Both the position numbers and the translations under genes were made by a program. From Clostridiales bacterium (GTDB lineage: Bacteria > Bacillota > Clostridia > Christensenellales > Aristaeellaceae), in NCBI GenBank assembly GCA_015056145.1, contig SVGY01000010.1:26251-90250 (forward strand): a stretch of 64,000 nucleotides of DNA, in the 5' to 3' direction. Numbering within the stretch: the first letter of the stretch is position 1; each line of letters starts with the position of its first letter. Of this stretch, positions 52,127 through 62,219 are shown in pieces. The notes below the pieces were generated by a model. That model did no database searches, was not told where the DNA came from, and was given only the letters and a program-made list of their open reading frames with translations.

Positions 52127-53611
52127 ATGCAAAACCCTGTCATCTACGCCGATTATCCCGACCCGGATTTGATCCGTGTCAACGACCGCTATTACATGAT
52201 CACCACTACCATGCACATGTTTCCAGGCGGTGATCTGCTCACTTCCAGGGATCTTGTACACTGGGAACTGTGCTGTCATGTCTTTACTGAGCTGGAGGGC
52301 ACCCCAGCCCAGCACCTCAACCAGGGCCATGTTTACGGCAAAGGTATGTGGGCAGCCACCCTCCGGTATCACAGGGGCGTTTTTCATATCCTGTTTGTGG
52401 CAAACGATACGGGCAAAACCTATCACTACACCGCCACCGTGCCCGAAGGCCCCTGGGAATATCACCCGGTGGAAGGTTTTTATCACGATGCCTCCCTTCT
52501 GTTCGATGATGACGGCAAGGTCTATCTTGCGTACGGCAACAGGGAAATCCGCATCCGGGAAATGGAGCCCGACCTGAGCCGCCCCAAAAAAGGGGGGCTT
52601 GACCGCATCGCCCTTGTGGATGAAGGCAACGTGATGCTGGGTTTTGAAGGCTGCCACTTCTATAAGCTCCACGGGAAATACTACCTGTTTCTGATTCACT
52701 GGCCCAAAGATGGTCACGCCCGGCGCACCGAAGCCTGCTATGCGGCCCCGAGCATCGACGGCGTTTTTGAGGGCGGTGATATTTTGGACGACGACATGGG
52801 TTTTTTTAACCAGGGCGTGGCGCAGGGCGGCATTGTGGATACACCTGATGGAAAATGGTACGCCATGCTGTTTCAGGATCACGGGGCATGCGGCAGGATG
52901 CCGGTACTGGTACCCATGTACTGGGAAAACGATTTCCCGGTATTTCCCTCTGCGCCTCCCCTTCTGGAGGGATTTCCCTCTGCGTCGGATGATCCGCTGA
53001 AGCCGCTTGTTTCCTCGGATGCACTTCGGGGCGAAAGCCTGGCAGACTGGTGGCAGTGGAACCATCTGCCGGATATGAGCCGGGTACAATGCACCCCGGA
53101 TGGGCTTGTACTGCATACCGGACTGCCTGCGCTCACTCTGGAAGATGCCACCAACACCCTCACCCAACGCACCACCGGCCCCAAATGCTCCTTCCAGGTA
53201 AATATAGATGTCAGCGGGCTTAAAAGGGGCCAGCGTTCAGGGCTCTGCGCTTTGCAGGGACAATATGCAGCCTGCGCCATAGAGCGGGACGAAGAAGATG
53301 GTTTTTCCCTGGTCTTCGAGCAACGCACTGCGGAAGGCTTTGCTCCCGATTACACCCTTACCTCTTCCGAAGCCATTCCCCTGCCCTCTCCCCGGGTATC
53401 TCTGCGTGCAGAGTTTGATTTCACTGATATGAAGGATCAGGTTTGCTTCTTTTTGAAGGCCGGCGGAAAATGGCGGCAGATCGGCAGACCCCACCAGCTG
53501 CGCTATCGGCTGGATCACTTCATGGGAGTACGCATCGGGCTGTTCTGCTATGCTGCAGTGGAAAGCGATACAGGCGAGGCGCTGTTTACGGATTTTGTTT
53601 ACCAAGGCTGA
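52127..53611 (+). CDS. GH43 beta-xylosidase/arabinofuranosidase-like enzyme
   Basis: 494 residues, no signal peptide, so cytosolic. The GH43 five-bladed propeller begins with YADYPDPDLIRVNDRYYMI (catalytic Asp in the YPDPD motif), followed by MFPGGDLLTSRDLVHWE, HDASLLFDDDGKVYL and RTEACYAAPSIDG (acid Glu region). The C-terminal half (from about residue 315) is a beta-sandwich domain of the kind found in GH43 xylosidases (the XynB C-terminal domain). It would act on short xylo- or arabino-oligosaccharides after import, in keeping with the ABC genes and the GH5 enzyme. Exact specificity is unknown. Confidence 0.9.
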   Translation: MQNPVIYADYPDPDLIRVNDRYYMITTTMHMFPGGDLLTSRDLVHWELCCHVFTELEGTPAQHLNQGHVYGKGMWAATLRYHRGVFHILFVANDTGKTYHYTATVPEGPWEYHPVEGFYHDASLLFDDDGKVYLAYGNREIRIREMEPDLSRPKKGGLDRIALVDEGNVMLGFEGCHFYKLHGKYYLFLIHWPKDGHARRTEACYAAPSIDGVFEGGDILDDDMGFFNQGVAQGGIVDTPDGKWYAMLFQDHGACGRMPVLVPMYWENDFPVFPSAPPLLEGFPSASDDPLKPLVSSDALRGESLADWWQWNHLPDMSRVQCTPDGLVLHTGLPALTLEDATNTLTQRTTGPKCSFQVNIDVSGLKRGQRSGLCALQGQYAACAIERDEEDGFSLVFEQRTAEGFAPDYTLTSSEAIPLPSPRVSLRAEFDFTDMKDQVCFFLKAGGKWRQIGRPHQLRYRLDHFMGVRIGLFCYAAVESDTGEALFTDFVYQG

Positions 53612-53621
53612 AAAAGCCGGA

Positions 53622-53663
53622 AAAAAGGACTGTTGCAGAAACAAATCTGCAGCAGTCCTTTTG
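53622..53663. terminator. Bidirectional terminator between GH43 and the nucleoside ABC genes
   Basis: AAAAGGACTG plus TGCAGA pairs with TCTGCA plus CAGTCCTTTT around a six-base loop, with one mismatch. Confidence 0.88.
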
Positions 53664-53704
53664 ATTTTGTCAATGTGATGCTGTTGCGAGAAACGGGTGT
53701 CCGC

Positions 53705-54748
53705 TTATCGCTCTTCCCGGAAATAGGGCAGGCCCAGGCTCTGGGGAGGCTGATCCTCACGCTTTTTACGCAGGCTGGTAATGCACAGCACAATAATGGT
53801 TACCACATAGGGCAGCATCTTGTACAGTTCCTTTACGGCGGGGTAACGGCCGATGGGAAGGTAGAGGTGCAGGATATACAGGCCACCGAAGAGCACGGAG
53901 GACAGTACGCCCACGTTGGAGCGCCAGATGGTGAAGATAACCAGGGCGATGGCCAGCCAGCCACGGTCACCAAAGGCGTTGTTGGACCAGACGCCGCTGG
54001 CGTAGTCCATAACGTAGTACAGGCCGCCCAGGCCGGCGATCATGCTGCCGATGCAGGTAGCAACGTACTTGTACCTGGTAACGTTGATGCTGGCTGCGTC
54101 TGCGGTGTTGGGATTCTCGCCCACAGCACGCAGATGCAGGCCTGTGCGGGTGCGTTTGAGAACAAAGGCTGTCACAAGCGCCACAATAATTGCCAGGTAT
54201 ACCATAAATCCATAGGACAGGAAAATCTGTCCAAACCAGTTCTCCGTAACGGCTTTTCCAAAAATCGGCCTATGAAAGAACTCGCTGGTACGGGACAGGG
54301 CAATGGAGGGAACCTCGCTGTCGGTCAGCTTGATCAGGGAACCGCCGAAGAAGTTGCCCACGCCTACGCCGAAGGTAGTCATTGCAAGACCGGTCACATT
54401 CTGGTTGGCACGCAGGGTAACCGTAAGGAAGCAATAGATCAGGCCCATAAGCAGGGAACCCAGCAGGCAGCAGGCGATGGGGATCAGCACAGCCAGCAGG
54501 CCGTTCATGGCAGCCGGATCCACCAGGGACTGTTCGTAGAAGAAGGAACCGATTACGCCGCAGATACCGCCCACATACATAATACCCGGAATACCAAGAT
54601 TCAGGTTGCCGGATTTTTCCGTCAGGATCTCACCGGTACTGCCAAACAGCAACGGTATGCCCTGCACCACCGCACGGGGAATAAAGGTGACAAGGAAAGT
54701 CAGAAAGGCAGTTACGGCGCCCAAAGCATCGAAATAAGCATTATGCAT
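53705..54748 (-). CDS. Nucleoside ABC transporter permease (NupQ-like)
   Basis: 347 residues, 8-10 TM helices of the branched-chain/BMP-type permease family. NLGIPGIMYVGGICGVIGSF and GGLYYVMDYASG are typical, as is ENPNTADAASINVTRYKY in the ATPase-contact loop. It forms the second subunit of the importer; start overlaps the NupP stop by 8 bases. It is the last gene of the bmpA-nupOPQ-type operon. Confidence 0.9.
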   Translation of the reverse strand: MHNAYFDALGAVTAFLTFLVTFIPRAVVQGIPLLFGSTGEILTEKSGNLNLGIPGIMYVGGICGVIGSFFYEQSLVDPAAMNGLLAVLIPIACCLLGSLLMGLIYCFLTVTLRANQNVTGLAMTTFGVGVGNFFGGSLIKLTDSEVPSIALSRTSEFFHRPIFGKAVTENWFGQIFLSYGFMVYLAIIVALVTAFVLKRTRTGLHLRAVGENPNTADAASINVTRYKYVATCIGSMIAGLGGLYYVMDYASGVWSNNAFGDRGWLAIALVIFTIWRSNVGVLSSVLFGGLYILHLYLPIGRYPAVKELYKMLPYVVTIIVLCITSLRKKREDQPPQSLGLPYFREER

Positions 54749-55853
54749 TCAGCGTTTCCTCCTTTACTGTGCGCTTTCTGAAATTGATCTTGTAGGCAAT
54801 AAAGAATTCGCAGCCGATGATGAAAAAGAGGATGATACCCGTGAGAATTTCGGGGAAGGCTTCGTTGAGCTGCATTTTTTTGGAGATCTCACTGGCGCCC
54901 CGGGTCAGGAACACCAGCAGCAGGCTGGTAAGAATCATGAAGAAGGGGTTGAACTTAGCCAGCCAGGATACCATGACCGCCGTAAAACCACGGCCATCCA
55001 CAAGGGTTGTGGTAAGCGTATGGTCGTTGCCGGAAACCAGCAGGAAGCCCGCAATGCCGCACACAGCGCCGGACAGCAGCATGGTACGGATGATGACCTT
55101 TTCCACCTTGATGCCTACATACTGAGCCGTACGCTGGCTTTCGCCCACAACGGAAATTTCATAGCCATGCTTGGAATAGTTCAGATAGAAATACATCAGT
55201 ATGCAGATGACAAGCACCACCAGAATACCGAAAACATATTTTTCCCCAAACAGCTCAGGCAGCCAGCCGATCCTGGTTCTCTGGTTGATAACGGGGATCT
55301 TGCCGGAACCCTTGGGGGATTCCCACATGATGCAGAAGAAGGCCACCAGCTGGGTTGCCACATAGTTCATCATGAGGGTAAACAAGGTCTCGTTGGTGTT
55401 CCACTTGGCTTTGAAAAGGGCTGGAATTCCGCCCCAGATCGCACCGGCCACAATACTGCTGATTAGCATGACCACAATCAGCAACCAGCTGGGCAGCGTG
55501 TCCTTGAGGAGAATCATGCAAGCCGCAGAGGCAAGGCAACCCATGAGGGCCTGACCTTCGCCGCCGATGTTCCAGAACTTCATCTTGAAGGCAGGGGTCA
55601 CGGCCAGCGAGATGCACAGAAGCATGGCCACATCACGGAAGGTAACAAGCGTCTTATCCGCACGGCCGAATGCGCCTTTGTACATATAGTTGTATATCTC
55701 AAAGGGGTTTTTTTCCGTCATAACCACGCTGATCACAGAGCAGACCAGCAGGGCCAGAATGATGGCCACAATGCGCACGATCCACGCAAAGTACCATGGC
55801 GTTTCCCCACGTTTGGAAATATGGAAAAGGGGTTCCCGTTTTTTCTCACTCAT
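54741..55853 (-). CDS. Nucleoside ABC transporter permease (NupP-like)
   Basis: 370 residues, starting MSEKKREPLFHISKRG with AGGAGG 8 bases upstream, inside the end of the ATPase gene. TM helices and the contact loop ESQRTAQYVGIKVEKVIIRT define the BPL_trp-like permease of the BMP family. It is longer at the N-terminus than its NupQ partner, as usual. Confidence 0.9.
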   Translation of the reverse strand: MSEKKREPLFHISKRGETPWYFAWIVRIVAIILALLVCSVISVVMTEKNPFEIYNYMYKGAFGRADKTLVTFRDVAMLLCISLAVTPAFKMKFWNIGGEGQALMGCLASAACMILLKDTLPSWLLIVVMLISSIVAGAIWGGIPALFKAKWNTNETLFTLMMNYVATQLVAFFCIMWESPKGSGKIPVINQRTRIGWLPELFGEKYVFGILVVLVICILMYFYLNYSKHGYEISVVGESQRTAQYVGIKVEKVIIRTMLLSGAVCGIAGFLLVSGNDHTLTTTLVDGRGFTAVMVSWLAKFNPFFMILTSLLLVFLTRGASEISKKMQLNEAFPEILTGIILFFIIGCEFFIAYKINFRKRTVKEETLNA

Positions 55854-57441
55854 TTTCCGCACCTCCTGCCTCCGTGGCGGCGGTTTCGTTCTTCAGGATA
55901 TCGGCTGCCTGCTCGGGGGTAAGGCCGCCGATACGGGTCATCATCAGGCCGATTTCCTGCTTGTCTGCGCCACGGCCGGAGACAATTCCGCTGACCTTGC
56001 CGCCGCAAAGCACCAGGATCCAGTCGCACAGTTCAATGAGCACGTCCAGATCCTCGCCCACATAAACCACAGCCACGCCACGTTTTTTCTGGTCGTTGAT
56101 CAAGTTATAAATGGTGTAGGAGGAGTTGATATCAAGGCCACGAACTGCGTAGGCAGTCAGAAGCACCTTGGGGGCGGAGGTGATCTCTCGGCCCACCAGT
56201 ACCTTCTGTACATTACCGCCGGAAAGACGGCGTACAGGAGTGCTCAGGCTGGGAGTGCTCACTTCCAGTTCCTTTACCACATTTTCGGCGATCTTGCGGG
56301 GACGCTTGCGGTCGGTGAAAAACACGCCTCCCTTGCGGAAGGTACGGAGCATCATGTTATCGGAAAGGTCCATATTGCCCACAAGGCCCATGCCCAGACG
56401 ATCTTCCGGAACAAACGACAGGGAAACGCCCATGTCCTGAATGGCCAGAGGATCCTTGCCCACCAGTTCGTCGGGGGTACCGTCATCCTCAATGTAGGCG
56501 ATGCTGCTGCCAGGCTCCACCGGCTGCAGACCTGCAATGGCCTCCAGAAGTTCCTTCTGGCCGGAGCCGGCGATGCCTGCGATGCCGAGGATTTCGCCGC
56601 TGTTGGCAGTGAAGGATACATTATCCAGCTTGATGGCGCCTTCCTCGTTTCGCACCGTCAGGTTTTTGACCTCAATGCGGGGCCTGGGGTTCACAGGTTC
56701 AGAGCGTTCGATGTTCAAGCTCACGGAATGGCCCACCATCATATCCGTCAATTCCTGCGCAGTGGCTGTAGCGGTTCTCACGTCGCCGATATACTGGCCC
56801 TTGCGCAGTACGGCCACACGGTCGGAGATGGCCTGCACTTCATGCATCTTATGGGTAATGATGATAATGGCCTTCCCTGCATCGCGCATATTGGAAAGAA
56901 TGGCAAAGAGCTTGTCCGTCTCCTGAGGGGTCAGCACGGCAGTGGGCTCGTCCAGGATGAGGATATCTGCACCACGGTACAGAACCTTGATGATTTCGAT
57001 GGTCTGCTTCTGAGAAACAGACATATCGTATACCTTCTGGCGGGGATCTACTTCAAAGCCGTAATCGGCGCAGATCTTTTCGATCTTGCTGATGGCGGCC
57101 TTCATATCCAGCTTCTCCTTAAGGCCAAGCACAATGTTTTCCGCAGCGGTGAACACATCCACCAGTTTGAAATGCTGATGGATCATACCAATGCCCAGCC
57201 GGAAGGATTCCTTGGGCGATGTGATGGTAACGGGCTTGCCATCAATGAAAATTTCGCCTTCATCGGGATAATAGATACCGGAAAGCATATTCATCAAAGT
57301 GGTTTTTCCGCTGCCGTTTTCGCCCAGCAGGGCCAGGATCTCACCACGGTATACATCCAGGCATACCTTATCATTTGCCAGCACGGAACCAAAGCGCTTG
57401 GTCACGTTTCTAACGCTGACGGCGGCAGTTGTCTGGTTCAA
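55846..57441 (-). CDS. Nucleoside ABC transporter ATP-binding protein (NupO-like, double NBD)
   Basis: 531 residues with two fused ATPase domains. NBD1: Walker A LLGENGSGKTTLMN (39-52), signature MSVSQKQTIEI and Walker B DILILDEPTAVLTPQE. NBD2: the P-loop-like GIAGSGQKELLEAI and signature LSGGNVQKVLVGREI, but the Walker B segment is VLLTAYAVRGLD without the catalytic Glu. That asymmetry is usual for the RbsA/NupO/MglA type, where only one site hydrolyses ATP efficiently. The family imports purine or pyrimidine nucleosides. Confidence 0.92.
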   Translation of the reverse strand: MNQTTAAVSVRNVTKRFGSVLANDKVCLDVYRGEILALLGENGSGKTTLMNMLSGIYYPDEGEIFIDGKPVTITSPKESFRLGIGMIHQHFKLVDVFTAAENIVLGLKEKLDMKAAISKIEKICADYGFEVDPRQKVYDMSVSQKQTIEIIKVLYRGADILILDEPTAVLTPQETDKLFAILSNMRDAGKAIIIITHKMHEVQAISDRVAVLRKGQYIGDVRTATATAQELTDMMVGHSVSLNIERSEPVNPRPRIEVKNLTVRNEEGAIKLDNVSFTANSGEILGIAGIAGSGQKELLEAIAGLQPVEPGSSIAYIEDDGTPDELVGKDPLAIQDMGVSLSFVPEDRLGMGLVGNMDLSDNMMLRTFRKGGVFFTDRKRPRKIAENVVKELEVSTPSLSTPVRRLSGGNVQKVLVGREITSAPKVLLTAYAVRGLDINSSYTIYNLINDQKKRGVAVVYVGEDLDVLIELCDWILVLCGGKVSGIVSGRGADKQEIGLMMTRIGGLTPEQAADILKNETAATEAGGAENE

Positions 57442-57500
57442 GCAAGCCCCTCCTTTGTTTTTACCTGTATTGCTGCGCTGTGCCCTGTGAAAACACAGAA

Positions 57501-57555
57501 CACTGCAAATGACAATGCGGTGTACCGATAATCATCCGCACTGTCATCTGCAGTG
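57501..57555. promoter_or_regulatory. Long imperfect hairpin between the binding-protein and ATPase genes
   Basis: A 20-base arm (57501-57520, starting CACTGCAAATGACA) and its near-exact complement (57536-57555) differ at only two A/G positions. Together with the GC-rich hairpin at 57563-57595 it forms a tandem structure in the bmp-nupO gap and may trim or stabilise the binding-protein mRNA. Confidence 0.7.
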
Positions 57556-57562
57556 TAGGAAA

Positions 57563-57595
57563 GGGCCGCCCGGCCCCGAAAGACCGGGGCGGCCC
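57563..57595 (-). terminator. GC-rich intercistronic terminator/attenuator after the binding-protein gene
   Basis: GGGCCGCC (57563-57570) pairs with GGCGGCCC (57588-57595), with CCGG pairing inside. On the minus strand it is followed by only TTT, so partial read-through into nupO is expected. Confidence 0.65.
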
Positions 57596-57608
57596 TGATA
57601 ATGCTCAA

Positions 57609-58802
57609 TTACATACCTTCGGGCAGGATGATGCCGTCGATGTTCAGGTCGAAGTAAGGAGCAGAACGGAACTCGGACTCGGCAAATTCGCCGTTGATCA
57701 CAACTTCAGTCTCGCCCACGAAATCGCCCATGTCGTCAACGTCGGCCAGGTAGGTGGTCAGAGCTGCGCCGCCTACGGTGAAGGTGGTGGTGTCATAAAC
57801 CTTGATGGTGCCATCCATGAGGCCAGCCTTCACTTCGTCCAGCTTGGCAACGGTGCCGGGAGCAGCAGCCTGCTCGTTCACAGCAGACAGCTCAACGGAA
57901 CCGGAAGCCAGGTCGCCGGTCCAGTCAGCAGCGATCTCGGTGCCATTGATCATGGCGTCGATCACATACTGGAAGTAGGGCACCCAGTTGATGCGGGAAG
58001 AAACGATGAAGGTGTTGGGGCAAGCGGCAACGGTGCTGCCGTTGTAGGAAACGTTGGGAACGCCAGCCACTTCGCAAGCGGTGGGAGCGCCCATGGAGTC
58101 AGCGTGCTGGGAGATCAGGACGCAGTTCTTCTGCTCGATGAGCATCTGAGCGCCTTCCTTTTCCATGGCTTCGTCATACCAGGAATAGGTGAAGGTCACT
58201 TCCATGGTGGCGGTGGGGCAAACGCTGCGGGCGCCCAGGAAGAAAGAGGTGTAACCGGACTTCACTTCAGCGTAGGGATAAGCGCCAACGTAGCCGATCT
58301 TGGCCTGCTCGGGGGTGATGGTGCCGGCTTCGATCATTTCGTTAAGCTTCATACCGGCGGCAACGCCAGCCAGGTAACGGCCTTCGTAAATGGTAGCGAA
58401 AGCGTTGTGGTAGTTGCTCAGGCCTTCGGTGTGAGCACGGGTACCGGTAGCATGGCAGAACTCAACCTCGGGGAACTCCATGGCAGCCTGGATCATGAAA
58501 GACTCGTGGCCAAAGCTGTCGGCAAAGATCAGGTTGCAGCCCTCGTAAGCCAGGTCGGCAGCAGCGTCATAGCACTCCTGTCCTTCGGGGATGTTGGTCA
58601 TCATCACTTACTCGATGCCGTTGGATTCGCAGGCTTCCTTAGCGGCGTTGATGAAGTTGAGGTCGTAGGTAGAGTTTTCATCGTGCAGGAAAATGAAGCC
58701 AATCTTCAGGTTTTCCTTGGCGATGGGTGCACGTTCAGCCAGAACGGTCATGCTGGACAGGCACAGGAGCATCACAAGAACCAGAGCCACGAACTTTTTC
58801 AT
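57609..58802 (-). pseudogene. BMP-family nucleoside-binding lipoprotein-like gene interrupted by an in-frame TAA
   Basis: The full frame would give a 397-residue binding protein (MKKFVALVLVMLLCLSSM signal peptide, then the BMP fold: LKIGFIFLHDEN, CNLIFADSFGHESFMIQAA, HNAFATIYEGRYLAGVAAG). At 58608-58610 codon 65 is TAA, directly between ESNGIE and VMMTNIPEGQ, and the frame carries on intact to 57609 with 332 more codons. No frameshift is involved, so a single nonsense change (from GAA or a Tyr codon) or a sequence error is the simplest reading. Re-initiation at GTG or ATG just after the stop would lack a signal peptide. Everything else, including promoter, RBS and downstream ABC genes, looks intact. 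Confidence 0.82.
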
Positions 58803-58835
58803 GATTTGTTTCCTCCTAAGTAGAATGTGGATGTG

Positions 58836-58929
58836 GACTGTGTTTTTTCAGTAAAAAGGCGCTGTCAGCGGAGCAGGAGCACCCCTGGCGGCCGGGCTGA
58901 CAAAACCCGAACCTTTTCGCCAAAACACG
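58836..58929 (-). other. Structured 5' leader of the nucleoside-binding protein gene
   Basis: In the RNA, GUGUUUU at the 5' end can pair with AAAACAC near 58840. Inside, CGGG/CCCG forms a hairpin and UGUCAGC pairs with GCUGACA, followed by GCGCC and U5. This resembles an attenuator with a terminator-like 3' half. It contains AGGGGUGC and GCUGACA strings superficially like TPP riboswitches, but lacks the rest of that motif. No known riboswitch class fits. Confidence 0.45.
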
Positions 58930-58935
58930 CCTCTT

Positions 58936-58964
58936 ATTTTATCCAAATCGGAAAAGTAAATCAA
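58936..58964 (-). promoter_or_regulatory. Promoter of the nucleoside transporter operon
   Basis: Minus strand TTGATT (58959-58964), a 17-base spacer and TAAAAT (58936-58941). Confidence 0.7.
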
Positions 58965-59069
58965 GGGTTTTTCCCGATTTCTTCTGCGATAAATAACAGC
59001 CATAAACCAAGAATCTGCACACATACAGAACTTTATGCAAAAATGTTCGTAATTTGTAAGAAAAAAGAA

Positions 59070-59103
59070 AAAGCCTGCCGGATGAGAGTTTCCCCATCCG
59101 GCA
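59070..59103 (-). terminator. Terminator of pflBA
   Basis: TGCCGGATG (59076-59084) pairs perfectly with CATCCGGCA (59095-59103), followed on the minus strand by GGC and T-rich sequence. Confidence 0.85.
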
Positions 59104-59227
59104 CAGCAGACTTGCATGATTATCCTCTGGCCGTCCAGCAGCTTCACATGTATATATGCAACCAATTCCTGTGTACCGGAAAAGGTCGGCTGCTTTTTCG
59201 GGCGCATGCAGGCAGAAAAATATCTCT

Positions 59228-59956
59228 TTATCCCCCGTACCCTTCCAGCAGTTTTCGGAGCAGTTCCATTTTCTGTTGTTCAGGTTCCGGTATCCCTCCG
59301 AATGGAAAAGGAATTTTCATCATATCGTATTTGGTCTGACAAATTTTGCGGAAGGGCAGCAACTCCACCTTGTCCACGCAGGGATGGGCTTTGGCGATGG
59401 CCAGCAGGGCCGCTGTATTTTCTTCGTTATCATTGAGGCCCGGAATAATTACCTGGCGAAGGGTAACGGGAATCTGTTTCAGTTGCAGCGCTTCAAGAAA
59501 ACGCAGGGGCTTTTCCAAGGAACAACCCACATGCTGCAGGTACATTTCTTCCGATGTATACTTGATATCCAAAAGGACACGGTCGGTCTCCTGAAGCACG
59601 GGACCGCAAAGCTCCGGCGCGATGCAGCCGGAGGTATCCAGACAAGTATTCACGCCGGACTCATGGCACAGCCGGAATACCTCCGCCGCAAAATCCTGTT
59701 GAAGAAGCGGTTCACCGCCGGAAAGAGTCAGTCCGCCCTCGCTGCCGAAATAGCTGCGGCAGCGAAGGGCACGGTTCACCACATCCTGGGCAGTGTATTC
59801 ACTGCCGCCGGATACATCCCAGGTATCTGGGTTGTGGCAGCATCCGCATCGGAGGGGGCAGCCCTGCAAAAAGGCCACAAACCTTACACCGGGGCCGTCC
59901 AGGGTGCCCAGGCTCTGGAAGGAATGCACCCGGCCCGTAATCGTCTGCCCCATCAT
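59228..59956 (-). CDS. pflA: Pyruvate formate-lyase activating enzyme
   Basis: 242 residues, radical SAM. The cluster motif is CPLRCGCC (Cys33, Cys37, Cys40). [20 protein letters not shown] before it is the classic PflA start. LSGGEPLLQ is the SAM-binding GGE motif, and KVELLPFR is a late barrel strand. It generates the glycyl radical on PflB under anaerobic conditions. Its ATG overlaps the pflB stop by 4 bases. Confidence 0.96.
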   Translation of the reverse strand: MMGQTITGRVHSFQSLGTLDGPGVRFVAFLQGCPLRCGCCHNPDTWDVSGGSEYTAQDVVNRALRCRSYFGSEGGLTLSGGEPLLQQDFAAEVFRLCHESGVNTCLDTSGCIAPELCGPVLQETDRVLLDIKYTSEEMYLQHVGCSLEKPLRFLEALQLKQIPVTLRQVIIPGLNDNEENTAALLAIAKAHPCVDKVELLPFRKICQTKYDMMKIPFPFGGIPEPEQQKMELLRKLLEGYGG

Positions 59957-62184
59957 ACCGCCTCGTGGAAGGTGCGGGAGATCACTTCACGCTGCTGCTC
60001 TCTGGACAGCTTGTTGAAGTTGACCGCATAACCGGACACACGGATGGTCAGGTTGGGATAAGCTTCGGGGTTTTCGTAAGCATCCATCAGGGTTTCCCGG
60101 TTCAGCACGTTTACATTGATGTGATGGGCCATCTGGGCAAAATAGCCGTCAAGAATATTGACCAGATTGCCCTGCCGCTCCTCAAAGGTGCGGCCCAGCG
60201 CCTCGGGAGTAATGGAGAAAGTGTTGGAAATGCCGTCCCGGCAGTCGTCGTAGCTGATCTTTGCCACGGAGTTCAGGGAAGCCAGCGCTCCGTTTTCCTC
60301 CCGGTTGTGCATGGGGTTGGCTCCGGGAGCAAAGGGCTGGCCGTTGCCACGGCCGTCGGGGGTTGCACCGGTATTCTTGCCGTACATTACGTTGCTGGTA
60401 ATGGTCAGCACAGACAGGGTGTGGATGGCATTGCGATAGGCGGGGGTCTTGCGCAGCTCGGTGATCATGCGGTGGGTAAGATCCTTAGCCATCAGGTCCA
60501 CCCGGTCGTCATCGTTGCCGAATTTGGGGAAATCGCCTTCGGTGGTGAAATCCACAATGTATCCTTCGCTGTTGCGTACGGGGTGCACCTTGGCGTACTT
60601 GATGGCGCTGAGGGAGTCCGCCACCACGGAAAGGCCCGCAACACCAAAGGCCATGAAGCGCTCCACATTGGTATCGTGCAGAGCCATCTGGGTTTTTTCG
60701 TAGGCGTATTTGTCGTGCATGTAGTGGATGACGTTCATGGTGTTGACGTACAGGTGGCTCAGCCATGCCATATAGGTTTCCATGCGGCCCATAACCTCGT
60801 CAAAGGAGAGGGTGTCACCCTGCATAACGTCCATTTTGGGGCCGATAGCCATACCGGAGGAGGTATCGAAGCCGCCGTTGATGGCAATGAGCAGCAGCTT
60901 TGCCAGATTGCACCGTGCGCCGAAGAACTGCATCTGTTTGCCCACCTTCATGGCGGAAACACAGCAGGCAATGGCGTAATCATCACCATAGATGGGGCGC
61001 ATCAGGTCGTCGTTTTCATACTGGATGGAATCGGTATCGATGGACACCTTTGCGCAGAATTTTTTGAATCCTTCCGGAAGCTTTCCGGACCAGAGCACGG
61101 TCAGGTTGGGTTCCGGAGAGGATCCCAGCGTGTAGAGGGTATTGAGCATACGGAAGCTGCTTTTGGTAACCAGCGATCTGCCGTCCTCGCCCATGCCGCC
61201 CACGGCTTCGGTGATCCACATGGGATCGCCGCCGAAAAGCTCGTTGTACTCCGGCGTACGAAGATGACGGGCCATGCGCAGCTTGATGACAAAATCGTCC
61301 ATCAGTTCCTGGGCAGTTTCCTCAGTGAGCAGGCCCAGCTGGATATCCCGCTCGATATAGATATCAAAGAAAGTGCTGACCCGACCCAGGGACATGGCCG
61401 CACCGTTCTGCTCCTTGATGGCGCCAAGATAAGCAAAGTAAGTCCACTGGACGGCCTCACGGGCATTGGCTGCAGGCTTGCTGATATCATAGCCATACAT
61501 AGCCGCCATTTCCTTGAGGTAGCCAAGGAAAGCGATCTGCTGGTAGAGTTCCTCATCCTGACGGATCTGCTCCGTATCAAAGGCAGCATCTGCAAGGCGG
61601 GCCTTGTCCTTTTTCTTTTCTTCAATGAGCCTGTCCACACCGTAGAGGGCCACACGGCGGTAATCGCCGATGATCCGGCCACGGCCATAGGCATCGGGCA
61701 GGCCGGTGATGACATGGCACTTGCGGGCCTGCCGCATTTCATCGGTATAGGCACGGAATACGCCGTCGTTGTGGGTGGTGCGGAAACGGAACTCTTCCTC
61801 CACCTTGGCGGACAATTTGTAGCCGTATGCCTCGCAGGCCTGACGAACCATGCGCATGCCGCCGAAGGGATTCACTCCACGCTTCAGGGGGCGGTTGGTC
61901 TGCAGCCCCACGATGATCTCGTTTTCCTTATCGATGTATCCGGGAGAGTAGCTGGTGAGGGAGGACACGGTGGCCGTATCGATATCCAGCACGCCGCCGT
62001 ACTGACGTTCCAGGGTAAAAAGGCTCTGCACTTTCTTCATCAGCGCATCCGTGCGGGGCGTTGCGCCTGCAAGAAAAGCTCCGTCGCCGGTATATTCTCT
62101 GTAATTGCGCTGAATAAAATCACGCACGTTGATCTCATTCTGCCAATCACCGCCAACAAAACCGTTCCAGTTGTTCTGTTCCAT
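59953..62184 (-). CDS. pflB: Formate C-acetyltransferase (pyruvate formate-lyase)
   Basis: 743 residues. I start at ATG 62184 ([14 protein letters not shown]), 8 bases after GGAGG; an ATG 6 bases upstream sits too close. It converts pyruvate and CoA to acetyl-CoA and formate. Active-site cysteines Cys407-Cys408 are in AIACCVSAM, and the glycyl radical is Gly718 in RVSGYAVNF. The complete length and motifs separate it from glycerol dehydratase-like relatives. It is controlled by a ZTP riboswitch, a leader terminator and a Rex-like site. Confidence 0.98.
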   Translation of the reverse strand: MEQNNWNGFVGGDWQNEINVRDFIQRNYREYTGDGAFLAGATPRTDALMKKVQSLFTLERQYGGVLDIDTATVSSLTSYSPGYIDKENEIIVGLQTNRPLKRGVNPFGGMRMVRQACEAYGYKLSAKVEEEFRFRTTHNDGVFRAYTDEMRQARKCHVITGLPDAYGRGRIIGDYRRVALYGVDRLIEEKKKDKARLADAAFDTEQIRQDEELYQQIAFLGYLKEMAAMYGYDISKPAANAREAVQWTYFAYLGAIKEQNGAAMSLGRVSTFFDIYIERDIQLGLLTEETAQELMDDFVIKLRMARHLRTPEYNELFGGDPMWITEAVGGMGEDGRSLVTKSSFRMLNTLYTLGSSPEPNLTVLWSGKLPEGFKKFCAKVSIDTDSIQYENDDLMRPIYGDDYAIACCVSAMKVGKQMQFFGARCNLAKLLLIAINGGFDTSSGMAIGPKMDVMQGDTLSFDEVMGRMETYMAWLSHLYVNTMNVIHYMHDKYAYEKTQMALHDTNVERFMAFGVAGLSVVADSLSAIKYAKVHPVRNSEGYIVDFTTEGDFPKFGNDDDRVDLMAKDLTHRMITELRKTPAYRNAIHTLSVLTITSNVMYGKNTGATPDGRGNGQPFAPGANPMHNREENGALASLNSVAKISYDDCRDGISNTFSITPEALGRTFEERQGNLVNILDGYFAQMAHHINVNVLNRETLMDAYENPEAYPNLTIRVSGYAVNFNKLSREQQREVISRTFHEAV

Positions 62185-62219
62185 TTGCATTTCCTCCTTG
62201 CATCCCGAATTGCCCATGT

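Larger units (their letters stand above)
58803..59227. other. 425-base intergenic region between bmp and pflA
   Basis: No gene seen. It contains the bmp leader (58836-58929) and promoter (58936-58964), an AT-rich stretch without elements (58965-59069), the pfl terminator (59070-59103) and about 120 bases of pfl 3' trailer. Confidence 0.75.

Noticed and set aside
58836..58929. TPP riboswitch in the bmp leader
   Set aside because: Only short fragments (AGGGGUGC, GCUGACA) match; the second conserved half of the TPP motif is absent.
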